Assembly (NCBI GenBank): GCA_031376385.1
Contig: JANMDQ010000015.1
Location: 372,001-436,000, forward strand
Length of the DNA: 64,000 nt
Origin: Aquisediminimonas sp031376385
GTDB lineage: Bacteria > Pseudomonadota > Alphaproteobacteria > Sphingomonadales > Sphingomonadaceae
Direction: 5' to 3'
Notes under the pieces: generated by a model
Databases searched by the model: none
Told to the model about the DNA's origin: nothing
The model's input: the letters and a program-made list of their open reading frames with translations, nothing else
Shown here: positions 48,763-56,991 of the stretch, piece after piece
Numbering within the stretch: position 1 is the stretch's first letter
Layout of the letters: the number at the start of each line of letters is the position of its first letter
Made by a program: the position numbers and the translations under genes

Positions 48763-50694
48763 ATGATCGCAGAGGCTGGCCTTGCTCTTTTGTGGATAGC
48801 TGCCGCACTGGCCGCGCTTCAGTTGGTGTTCGGGATCATTGGTGTTGCGAAGAATGACGCTATAATGGCAGCAAATATACGCCCCATCGCGACGATCCAG
48901 GGGATGGCTGCTGCCCTGTCCTTCGCCGCGCTGATCTGGTCATTTTTAGTGACTGACCTCTCGGTTAATCTTGTTGTTCAGAACAGCCACTCTGCAAAAC
49001 CGTTACTTTTCAAATTTGCTGGAACGTGGGGCAATCACGAAGGCTCGATGCTGTTGTGGGTGACGGTATTGGCGATTTCTGGCGCGGCAGTGGCTTTATT
49101 TGAAAAGCGGTTGTCGCAAGCAACCTTGACGGCGACCTTGGCGGCGCAGGCGCTGATCGGCCTGGGGTTTTACGCTTTTCTTCTGCTCTCCTCAAACCCT
49201 TTTGCGCGCAGTAATCCCGTGCCTGTTGAAGGGCTGGGATTGAACCCTCTACTGCAAGATCCCGGCCTCGCCTTTCACCCGCCAACACTCTATTTCGGTT
49301 ACGTCGGAATTTCGATTGCATTTAGTTTTGCTGTCGGCGCGCTCATCACCCGTGAAGTGGACCAGACATTTGCTCGTGCAATGCGGCCCTGGGTTTTAAT
49401 CGCATGGATTTTCCTCACTCTTGGCATCGTCGCGGGCAGTTACTGGGCCTATTACGAGTTGGGCTGGGGTGGCTGGTGGTTTTGGGATCCGGTTGAAAAT
49501 GCCTCGCTTATGCCGTGGCTTGCGGCAACAGCCTTGCTCCATTCAGTGACCGTATTGGCCACGCGTGATGGGCTGCGCGCTTGGACGGTGATGCTTGCGG
49601 TCGTCGCCTTCTCGATGTCGATGGTCGGCACCTTCCTTGTGCGGTCTGGAATTCTGACCAGCGTGCACAGTTTTGCTGTGGACCCAACGCGCGGAAGCTT
49701 CATTCTGGCGCTCCTCACCCTATATATCGGCGGAGCGATGGCGCTATTTGCTCTGCGTGTTGGCACTGTGCGGGAAGGCAATCAATTCGAATTGTTCAGC
49801 CGGGAAGGCGCACTCGTGGCGAACAACCTCCTATTGTCGGCTATCCTTGGAATCGTGCTGGTCGGCACGCTTTATCCCCTTGCGGCGGAAGCAGTCTCAG
49901 GTGAGAAGCTCTCTGTCGGGCCGCCTTATTTTAACGCTGCGGCAGGGCCGGTGGCGTTGATGCTAGTGGCGATTATGGCAATGGGGCCTTTGATCCGTTG
50001 GCGGCGCGATGACTGGCGCAAGGTGGTTGGCAGGCTTGCCGCACCAATTCTGCTAGCGGCGGTTGCGCTGGCCGTGATCGTGTTCCTGGCACCGGGCATT
50101 GGGATATTGCCATTGCTCAGCATTGTGATCGCTCTGGGTGTCGGTGCGGCAAGTCTTGCCCCGCTTTGGAAGCGCAATCTCCGCCGTACGCCGCTTTTTA
50201 CATATGGAACTGTTATTGCTCATTTGGGTATTGCTGTATCGATGATTGGAATGGCGAGCGAAGCGGCGTTTACCAAGGAGACGCTGGCAGCGATGAACAT
50301 TGGCGACACGCGCAATGTTGGTCCTTACGCAGTCACACTTAAAGGCGTGCAGCCAGTAGCTGGACCAAACTGGACTGCTGTCGAAGCATTGCTCGAAGTG
50401 CGCCGCGGCGATGACGTTGTGGAAGAACGGCCCCAAGCGCGGATGTTCTCATCCCCGCCAACGGCCACTAATGAAGCTGCGATCCGCACGCATTTGGACG
50501 GGCAAATCTATCTCGTCATTGGTGAAGAACAGCCCGATGGTCGCTGGCAATTACGGATGTGGTGGAAACCTTACGTCACGCTCATCTGGTTTGGCGGCAT
50601 CATGGTGGCGTTCGGCGGATTTTTGGCGCTGCTCGGACGGTTGCGGCGCGAAGTATTTCTAAAACCGAAGCAACAGGCAGAGGCGCTTGCATGA
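48763..50694 (+). CDS. ccmF: Heme lyase CcmF
   Basis: A 643-residue membrane protein with about 15 helices. The WWD-type heme motif (WAYYELGWGGWWFWDPVENAS) and GTWGNHEGSMLLWV are the CcmF signatures. It attaches heme from CcmE to apocytochrome c with CcmH and CcmI. Start abuts ccmE; its stop overlaps ccmG in ATGA. Confidence 0.97.
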   Translation: MIAEAGLALLWIAAALAALQLVFGIIGVAKNDAIMAANIRPIATIQGMAAALSFAALIWSFLVTDLSVNLVVQNSHSAKPLLFKFAGTWGNHEGSMLLWVTVLAISGAAVALFEKRLSQATLTATLAAQALIGLGFYAFLLLSSNPFARSNPVPVEGLGLNPLLQDPGLAFHPPTLYFGYVGISIAFSFAVGALITREVDQTFARAMRPWVLIAWIFLTLGIVAGSYWAYYELGWGGWWFWDPVENASLMPWLAATALLHSVTVLATRDGLRAWTVMLAVVAFSMSMVGTFLVRSGILTSVHSFAVDPTRGSFILALLTLYIGGAMALFALRVGTVREGNQFELFSREGALVANNLLLSAILGIVLVGTLYPLAAEAVSGEKLSVGPPYFNAAAGPVALMLVAIMAMGPLIRWRRDDWRKVVGRLAAPILLAAVALAVIVFLAPGIGILPLLSIVIALGVGAASLAPLWKRNLRRTPLFTYGTVIAHLGIAVSMIGMASEAAFTKETLAAMNIGDTRNVGPYAVTLKGVQPVAGPNWTAVEALLEVRRGDDVVEERPQARMFSSPPTATNEAAIRTHLDGQIYLVIGEEQPDGRWQLRMWWKPYVTLIWFGGIMVAFGGFLALLGRLRREVFLKPKQQAEALA

Positions 50695-51218
50695 AGAAGC
50701 TCTGGCTGTGGTTACCTTTGGGGTTCTTCCTGCTGTTTTTCGGTGTTGTTGCGTCTGGACTGATCAAGCCCCCTTCGCCCACGCTGAAATCAAAGATGGT
50801 CGGCAAGCCGCTGCCGACTTTTTCGCTTCCGGCGGCCCACGACCCGCAGCCTGGTTTAGGTAGTGCTAGTTTTGCACAAGGCCAGCCGCGCCTTCTCAAT
50901 GTCTTTGCCAGCTGGTGTATTCCCTGCATTGCCGAAGCCCCCGTGCTGATGCAGATGGCGCGTCAAGGCGTGCAAATTGATGGCATAGCGATCCGGGATC
51001 GCCCGCAGGATGTGGCACGCTTTCTAGAACGCAACGGCAATCCCTATAAAAGGATCGGCTCTGATACGGTAAGTGCCGTTCAATTGAGCATAGGATCGTC
51101 TGGCGTGCCAGAAACGTTCGTGATCGATGGAAAAGGTATCATCCGGCATCAGCATATTGGCGATATTAGGCCGGAGGATGTGCCGGAGATTTTGGCCGTC
51201 CTAAAGGCTGTGCGGTGA
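50691..51218 (+). CDS. ccmG: Thiol:disulfide interchange protein CcmG/DsbE
   Basis: A 175-residue thioredoxin-fold protein with an N-terminal anchor (LWLPLGFFLLFFGVVASGL). The active site is ASWCIPCIAEAP (WCxxC; most members have WCVPC), and the cis-proline is in GSSGVPETFVID. It reduces apocytochrome c cysteines before heme attachment. The ccmH start codon (GTG 51215) overlaps its stop. Confidence 0.93.
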   Translation: MKKLWLWLPLGFFLLFFGVVASGLIKPPSPTLKSKMVGKPLPTFSLPAAHDPQPGLGSASFAQGQPRLLNVFASWCIPCIAEAPVLMQMARQGVQIDGIAIRDRPQDVARFLERNGNPYKRIGSDTVSAVQLSIGSSGVPETFVIDGKGIIRHQHIGDIRPEDVPEILAVLKAVR

Positions 51219-51634
51219 AATCTCTCGCGACCCTGTTCATCTTTGTCATGGCGGTAGCGTTCGCTCCCCCAGCTCAAGCCGACTCCCTTCTTCCAGACGC
51301 AGAATATGCCAACACTCAGCTTGCTGATCCAGCTAAGGAAGCAAAGGCAAAGGATTTGATGTTGACCATCCGCTGCCTTGTATGCGCTGGGCAATCGGTG
51401 GCTGACTCCGATGCTGACCTGGCAGGCGATATGCGCGCGCTTATTCGCAAACGCATCGACAGCGGGGAAAGCCCAGGCCAAATCCGGACTTGGCTGGTTG
51501 AGCGGTATGGAGACTCCGTGACTTATGACCCGCCTCTGAGCGGGCGGACAGTTATACTCTGGATCATGCCGCTGCTTTTGCTGGGTGGTGGCGCGTTCCT
51601 TGCGCGCGGGCGTTTTAAAAGGCGGACAAAATAA
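51215..51634 (+). CDS. ccmH: Cytochrome c-type biogenesis protein CcmH
   Basis: A 139-residue protein: signal peptide (LATLFIFVMAVAFAPPAQA), the redox motif IRCLVCAGQSVADSD (LRCxxC), a three-helix bundle, and a C-terminal membrane helix (ILWIMPLLLLGGGAFLA). It passes reductant from CcmG to apocytochrome. It overlaps the next gene by one base (TAATG). Confidence 0.94.
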   Translation: MKSLATLFIFVMAVAFAPPAQADSLLPDAEYANTQLADPAKEAKAKDLMLTIRCLVCAGQSVADSDADLAGDMRALIRKRIDSGESPGQIRTWLVERYGDSVTYDPPLSGRTVILWIMPLLLLGGGAFLARGRFKRRTK

Positions 51635-52254
51635 TGGGTTGGGCATTTTTGGTCGGCTTCGTTGTGTTGATAATGGTCGCGCTTTGGCGGTTTGGCAAAT
51701 TTGGCAGTAGTGCATTGCAATTCTCCGCGGCAGCAATGTTGCTTGCGGTGGCGGGCTACGTGTTTCAAGGATCACCGGCGCAGCCCAGCGCGTCTGTTCA
51801 GACGCCAGAAGATCTGAATACTGAGAGCGTTCCGGCAGAGATGCGCAAGACGTTCGCCAGCTCAATGAATGCGGAAGGGCAATGGATTGCCCTTGGTGAT
51901 GCTCTTATGAAAGCGGGCCGCACCCGCGCCGCCGTTTCAATTCTGAGCGAAGGAACGCGCAAAGCGCCGGGCAACGCTGATGTTTGGGTCGGCCTAGGCA
52001 ATGCCCTATTCGTGCATGGTGGCGGACAAATGAACCCTGCTGCACAATATGCGTTTGAACGCGCAGCCAGCATAGCGCCGAACCATCCAGGGCCCCCGTT
52101 CTTCTTTGGTTATGCCCTCTCACGTAGTGGCAAAATGGCTGAAGCAGGCGAAGTGTGGCGGGGGCTTCTTGCCCGTGCACCTAAAGATGCACCATGGAAG
52201 GCAGATCTTGAACTGCGGCTTTCTGAAATCGGCCAATCACCGACCAAGCCTTAG
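51634..52254 (+). CDS. CcmI-like TPR protein of cytochrome c maturation
   Basis: A 206-residue protein with two membrane helices at the N terminus (FLVGFVVLIMVALW and AAAMLLAVAGYVF). A TPR domain follows (WIALGDALMKAGRTRAAVSILSEGTRKAPGNADVWVGLGNALF). It is shorter than CcmI of Rhodobacter but has the same layout, and it ends the operon. It would present apocytochrome to CcmFH. No terminator hairpin is evident in the next 110 bases. Confidence 0.8.
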   Translation: MGWAFLVGFVVLIMVALWRFGKFGSSALQFSAAAMLLAVAGYVFQGSPAQPSASVQTPEDLNTESVPAEMRKTFASSMNAEGQWIALGDALMKAGRTRAAVSILSEGTRKAPGNADVWVGLGNALFVHGGGQMNPAAQYAFERAASIAPNHPGPPFFFGYALSRSGKMAEAGEVWRGLLARAPKDAPWKADLELRLSEIGQSPTKP

Positions 52255-52367
52255 AAATAGCGACTTCCTAACTGGTTATTAGGCAACTTCCTTTAACTGA
52301 TCAACAACCGGGCCGGTTACTCTGCACCCATAAGGCTAGATTTATTTGGCCAACAGGGAACAGGGTT

Positions 52368-53594
52368 ATGAAAATTTTCAAAAGCGCGCTGGCCGTTGCT
52401 GCTTTGATGAGCAGCACTTCGGCATTCGCTAATCCGCTGTCTTGGTCAATTTCTGAATCCAGCGGCGCTGTGTCTATTATGCGCCCGGGCATCACCCTTG
52501 CAGGCGTGCGTGGGAAGGCCCTTGCGGCTGGTGATGTCATTGCAACAGGTAAAACCGGACGTGCTGTTCTTGTCCGGGGCGGCGAATATCTGATGGTATC
52601 GACAAACAGCCGTATCACCATTGCTCAACCCAAAGTTGGCAGCATGACACAGATTGTGCAAAGCTTTGGTAATGCTGTTTTCAAGATCAACAAAAAGGCC
52701 ACACCGCATTTCGCCGTGCAAACACCCTATCTTGCCGCTGTGGTCAAAGGGACGACATTTAGTGTGACCGTCACTGAAACGGGGGCATCGGTTCAGGTCA
52801 CTGAGGGCCGTGTTGAAGTGCAAACGCCCGATGGCGGTGCCACCCATATGGTCACACCAGGGGAAATCGGGCTGGTTCGCGCTGGGATGCCGGGGCGGTT
52901 GGTGATCCAAGGCGACAATCCAGTGACGATTGATTCCCCCAACGCGCCAGTGGCAGCGACGGTGGTTGACACCGCTGCAGCAGCCGAGCCCAGCAAGGAA
53001 GATATGGTCGCGGTTGAAGAAAAATCGAGCACTACTGTGATCGCTGAGGCCATCGGCGAAGGTGCCGTTGATTTGGGTAAAGCGTCTGGTGGGATGGTGT
53101 TTGGCGATTCCACTCTGGTCGCATCCGTATCGCCCGCACTGATCAAGGAAGCGCCTCAGCCAGCCGTAACTCCTGCGCCTGTGGACATTCTGAATGAATC
53201 GCTACCACAACCATTGCCGCCAACCCCAGCGGACTCGCCGCCAGCGGAAGCTGTTGAACCAATGCCGCCTACCTTACTGCCACCCGTAGATGTGGCAGAA
53301 GCGCCGGATCAAAAGCCGCCTGTCCTCATCGAATCAAATCCTGTGGAGCCAACTCCGCCGCAACCCGTGGTCGACCTGCTGCCGCCGCCTCCGGTCAAGC
53401 CTGACGTTTTTGTTGATTCTTTGCCCAGCAAGCTTGATCCTTCACCAGACATCTTGGTTCCAGCCGATCCGCCTATTGACCCAGCACCCCAGAACAACGG
53501 AAATAACGGGAACGGGAACGGGAACGGGAACGGGAATAATGGCAACGGCAATAATGGCAACGGCGTCGGGAATGGTGGGCCGTCGGTACCTTAG
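52368..53594 (+). CDS. Periplasmic FecR-domain protein with proline-rich tail
   Basis: A 408-residue protein. The signal peptide (ALAVAALMSSTSAFA) precedes a FecR-like beta domain at about residues 25-185 (GDVIATGKTGRAVLVRGGEYLMVS, VVKGTTFSVTV, VTEGRVEVQTPDG). A Pro/Val/Asp-rich stalk of about 150 residues follows, ending in NGNG repeats. Unlike iron-dicitrate FecR there is no N-terminal cytoplasmic part or sigma factor partner. It is 77 bases upstream of a CHASE2-EAL gene; FecR proteins of this type often accompany CHASE2 sensors, so it may be the ligand partner. Confidence 0.85.
   Translation: MKIFKSALAVAALMSSTSAFANPLSWSISESSGAVSIMRPGITLAGVRGKALAAGDVIATGKTGRAVLVRGGEYLMVSTNSRITIAQPKVGSMTQIVQSFGNAVFKINKKATPHFAVQTPYLAAVVKGTTFSVTVTETGASVQVTEGRVEVQTPDGGATHMVTPGEIGLVRAGMPGRLVIQGDNPVTIDSPNAPVAATVVDTAAAAEPSKEDMVAVEEKSSTTVIAEAIGEGAVDLGKASGGMVFGDSTLVASVSPALIKEAPQPAVTPAPVDILNESLPQPLPPTPADSPPAEAVEPMPPTLLPPVDVAEAPDQKPPVLIESNPVEPTPPQPVVDLLPPPPVKPDVFVDSLPSKLDPSPDILVPADPPIDPAPQNNGNNGNGNGNGNGNNGNGNNGNGVGNGGPSVP
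53508..53534. repeat. GGGAAC hexanucleotide microsatellite
   Basis: Four GGGAAC units plus GGG, in frame, coding for the alternating Asn-Gly tail of the FecR-domain protein. Degenerate AATAATGGCAACGGC units follow to 53575. Six-base units keep the frame when copy number changes. Confidence 0.85.
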
Positions 53595-53671
53595 GCCAAG
53601 AGCACGTTAACGAGATTTTCCACACTTCAGTCTAGCTTGTCCTCTGTATTTGGGCAGGGACGAGCTTGATA

Positions 53672-55996
53672 ATGATAGATCGCATGACCAAAGTGTTGAA
53701 TCGGCTATCGGCGGCGATGGGCTTAGGTTTGGCTGCGACCGTTGGGCTGCTCTTATTTTACTGGTCCGGGCTTTCGCCCGATCTCGACAGCCGCTTGCGT
53801 CTGGCGCGTGATTTAGCTACGCCGCGCGCTGCCACTGGCAGTATTCATATCGTAGAAATTGATGCCAAAAGCATAAAGCAATTGGACAGTTGGCCCTGGA
53901 ACCGGGGCGTTCACGGTGCTCTGGTGGATAAACTGAGCGAATTGGGCGTATCAATGATCGCGTTCGACGTAGACTTTTCGTCGTCCTCCAACCCAGTTCA
54001 AGACACTTTGTTTGCCAATGCTCTAGATCGATTTGGTGGTAGCGCCATATTACCAACCTTCCGCCAATTGGCGAGCAACACCGGCGAAATTTATACTGAA
54101 AATGTGCCCATAGACCAACTGCGCGCGCACGCATTTCTGGGATCTGTTAACGTGAACCCAGACGCCGATGGGATGATGCGAACCATTGCGCGCGGGACAG
54201 TCACCGCCGGAACAGCGCGGCCCTCGCTTGCTGCTTTGTTAGCCGGGACGCCAGGCCAGATTGATCACCAGTTCCGTCTGAGCAGCTCCATCAACCCTGA
54301 CAGCATTCCGCGCCACAGCGCTGCGGATATTCTTGCCGGCCGTGTTCCTCTGAATATTCTGGCGGGTAAGACGGTTATCATCGGGGCCACTGCCATCGAA
54401 CTGGGGGATCGGTATGCCGTCGATGGCCATGGGATCATTCCTGGCGTAGTTGTGCAGGCGATGGCCGCAGAAACGCTGATGCAAGGGTTGGACAAGCCCT
54501 CATTCGGGCCAATGCCCGGTTTCTTGATCATGGTCGGCGGGATCCTTTTTGCAGCTAGAAAATGGAGCTTGCGGGGGCGGTTGGTGCGGCTGTTTGGCGC
54601 TGCACTGTTGATCAGCCTTTTGCCGTTCGGCCCTGAAATCATGCGGTTCGGGTCGCTGGATGTCGCACTTCCGCTAATCGGGCTTTTGAGCGCTTTTATG
54701 GCTGCAATTGTGATTGATAACGTTCGCCGCCTTGCGATGGCGCGGATTACCGATGTTGATACGGGCTTACCCAACCAGCGTGCATTCGCAGCGTCGAATA
54801 GCGTCGATGCGACGATCATCGTCATGCGAATCAAGGCCTTTGACTCAATAGCAGTGCTCCTTAACGCATCAGAGACTGCGGCCCTCTATAATCAGATGGT
54901 TTGTCGCGTTCGCGCTGCGGTTGGTGATAGACCATTTTACAAGTTGGGCGAAGGGCAATTTGGGTGGACAGTGGAAAGTGTCGATCTAGTTGAATTGACT
55001 GACGCGCTCGATGGGTTGGCAGCCCTCTTCATGGCCAAGATTTCTCTCGGTCGACATGAAATTGTGGCTGTGCCTGTATTCGGCATCGCCGCGCAATTGG
55101 CCCCGTCACTTGCCCAGGCGATCATTCAGGCTGAATTGGCCGTCAATACAGCCATCGCGCAAGGCCATCGGTGGGTCATTTACGGCGATGAGATGGGTAA
55201 CAGCGCTGAATTCTCTCAGCGTCTGCTGGCCGAAGTGGACGATGCCGTGTTGAGGCGTGACATTTTCCCGCTCTATCAACCCAAATGGTCAATCAAAGAG
55301 CAGCGTATTGTCGGCGTGGAGGCGCTGCTGCGCTGGAACCATCCTGATAAAGGCGCAATCCGTCCTGACCAGTTCATTCCCGTGCTGGAGGCCAATGACC
55401 GGATGGCAGATATTACCCTTTACGTGTTTGATTGCTGCGCCGATCAAGTGGCGGCTTGGGCGGCGGCAGGGCATGATTTGAAAATTGCCCTCAATGTTTC
55501 AGCACCGCTCTTTGCCGACGCTGGGTTTACGCGTGATTTAATCGCGCGGGTCAAACGGCGCGGCGAATTGGCGCGGAGATTGATGATTGAAATCACCGAA
55601 TCAGCCGTGGTCACCAACACTGAAACCACGATCGCGACGCTTAATGCCCTCCGCGAGCTGGGTATTGGCGTGTCTATTGATGACTATGGCACGGGGCAAT
55701 CGACCCTAAGCTACTTGAAGCGGTTTCCGGCCGACGAAATCAAAATCGATCAGAGTTTCGTATCGCGGATGCTGGACAATAAAAGTGACCAGATATTAGT
55801 GCGTTCGACGATTGAACTCGCCCATGAACTTGGGTTTGCGGTCGTTGCCGAAGGCGTCGAGGATCAGGCCTGCTATGACAAGCTCGTCGAATTTGACTGC
55901 GACGTGATTCAGGGCTGGCATATAGGTCGGCCGAAACCGGCGGCAGATGTGGAAGCAATGCTCGTCGAGGCAAAGGAAGCGCGGAAGGCCGCCTAA
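53672..55996 (+). CDS. CHASE2-GGDEF(degenerate)-EAL cyclic-di-GMP phosphodiesterase
   Basis: A protein of about 774 residues. One helix (LGLAATVGLLLFYWSGL) leads to a periplasmic CHASE2 domain (about residues 35-270, IHIVEIDAKSIKQLDSWPWNR and FDVDFSSS). Three helices follow, then a degenerate GGDEF region (the signature reads LGEGQFGW). The EAL domain is complete: GVEALLRWNHP, ITESAV, DDYGTGQSTL, KIDQSFVSRM, AEGVED and QGWHIGRP. It should hydrolyse cyclic-di-GMP in response to a periplasmic signal, perhaps via the FecR-domain neighbour. Start ATG 53672 has GGGA upstream; ATG 53684 is an alternative. It overlaps the convergent reductase by 4 bases. Confidence 0.9.
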   Translation: MIDRMTKVLNRLSAAMGLGLAATVGLLLFYWSGLSPDLDSRLRLARDLATPRAATGSIHIVEIDAKSIKQLDSWPWNRGVHGALVDKLSELGVSMIAFDVDFSSSSNPVQDTLFANALDRFGGSAILPTFRQLASNTGEIYTENVPIDQLRAHAFLGSVNVNPDADGMMRTIARGTVTAGTARPSLAALLAGTPGQIDHQFRLSSSINPDSIPRHSAADILAGRVPLNILAGKTVIIGATAIELGDRYAVDGHGIIPGVVVQAMAAETLMQGLDKPSFGPMPGFLIMVGGILFAARKWSLRGRLVRLFGAALLISLLPFGPEIMRFGSLDVALPLIGLLSAFMAAIVIDNVRRLAMARITDVDTGLPNQRAFAASNSVDATIIVMRIKAFDSIAVLLNASETAALYNQMVCRVRAAVGDRPFYKLGEGQFGWTVESVDLVELTDALDGLAALFMAKISLGRHEIVAVPVFGIAAQLAPSLAQAIIQAELAVNTAIAQGHRWVIYGDEMGNSAEFSQRLLAEVDDAVLRRDIFPLYQPKWSIKEQRIVGVEALLRWNHPDKGAIRPDQFIPVLEANDRMADITLYVFDCCADQVAAWAAAGHDLKIALNVSAPLFADAGFTRDLIARVKRRGELARRLMIEITESAVVTNTETTIATLNALRELGIGVSIDDYGTGQSTLSYLKRFPADEIKIDQSFVSRMLDNKSDQILVRSTIELAHELGFAVVAEGVEDQACYDKLVEFDCDVIQGWHIGRPKPAADVEAMLVEAKEARKAA

Positions 55997-56991
55997 AGCT
56001 TCAGCAACTGCTTCCCCTTATTCAGCCCCGTGAAGAGGCGCTTGAGCGTCGCTGGGGCATTTTCAAACCCGTGCTGCACATCTTCGCGGTAAGTGAGGCG
56101 ACCATCGGCGATCAGACTGGCCATGCGTTTGCGAATCGCGGGAAATTCGCTCATCCAATCTATCACAATAAAGCCAGCCATCCGCGCACGGCGGAAAACG
56201 AGATTGAAGTAGTTTTCCGGGCCAGCGGGCAAGGTGCCTGTTTCATAGCGACTTATCCCGCCGCAAATCACGACGCGCGCTGCTGTTGCAAGCTCTCCGA
56301 GCATGTCGTTCAAAATCTTGCCGCCGACATTATCGAATATGACGTCGATACCACTAGGAGCGAGTTCCTTCAGGCGCGCTCTAACATCTTCTGATTTATA
56401 GTCGATGGCATGATCATAACCGGCTTCGTCAACCAGCCATGCGCATTTTTCTTTGCCACCCGCAATGCCAATGGTTTTGCATCCCGCGATCTTGGCGAGT
56501 TGCCCCACGACGGACCCCGTTGCGCCCGCCGCCCCTGATACGACGACTGTGTCGCCTGCGACAGGCTCACCGACTTTGAACAATCCGCACCATGCAGTCA
56601 TACCAGTTGTGCCGAGTACAGACAGCATAGCAGTCGGCGGTAGGCCAGCTGCTGCTGCGTTTAAGCCTTCGCCGCTGTGTACAACATATTCGCTCCAGAT
56701 GCTGCTGCCGGCAATGATTGTGCCAACGGAAAATTTACCGCCGTTGCTTTCCATCACTTCCATAATAGCGGAACCGCGCATCGCGTCACCAATGTTCATT
56801 GGGGCCACATAGTCAGCGATATTTTCCATCCAGCCCTTTTGCGCCGGATCAAACGCCAAGTAGAGCGTCTTGAGCAGCATTTGCCCTTCGGCTGGGGCAG
56901 GCAAATCGACTGTTACCAGCTTGAAATCGCCGTCTTCAATGCCGCGTCCGCGGGGGTGATCGTTTAATAGCCATTGGCGGGTTTGGGTCAT
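55993..56991 (-). CDS. NADP-dependent oxidoreductase (zinc-independent MDR, CurA-like)
   Basis: A 332-residue medium-chain reductase. There is a NADP site SGAAGATGSVVGQLAKIAGC, GIAGGKEKCAWL, FDNVGGKILND, and no zinc-binding cysteines. Relatives reduce the carbon-carbon double bond of enones (leukotriene B4 dehydrogenase, curcumin reductase CurA). ATG 56991 overlaps the stop of the carotenoid oxygenase in ATGA, so the two are co-translated and the reductase probably acts on the oxygenase product. A paralogue is at 61104. Confidence 0.9.
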   Translation of the reverse strand: MTQTRQWLLNDHPRGRGIEDGDFKLVTVDLPAPAEGQMLLKTLYLAFDPAQKGWMENIADYVAPMNIGDAMRGSAIMEVMESNGGKFSVGTIIAGSSIWSEYVVHSGEGLNAAAAGLPPTAMLSVLGTTGMTAWCGLFKVGEPVAGDTVVVSGAAGATGSVVGQLAKIAGCKTIGIAGGKEKCAWLVDEAGYDHAIDYKSEDVRARLKELAPSGIDVIFDNVGGKILNDMLGELATAARVVICGGISRYETGTLPAGPENYFNLVFRRARMAGFIVIDWMSEFPAIRKRMASLIADGRLTYREDVQHGFENAPATLKRLFTGLNKGKQLLKL

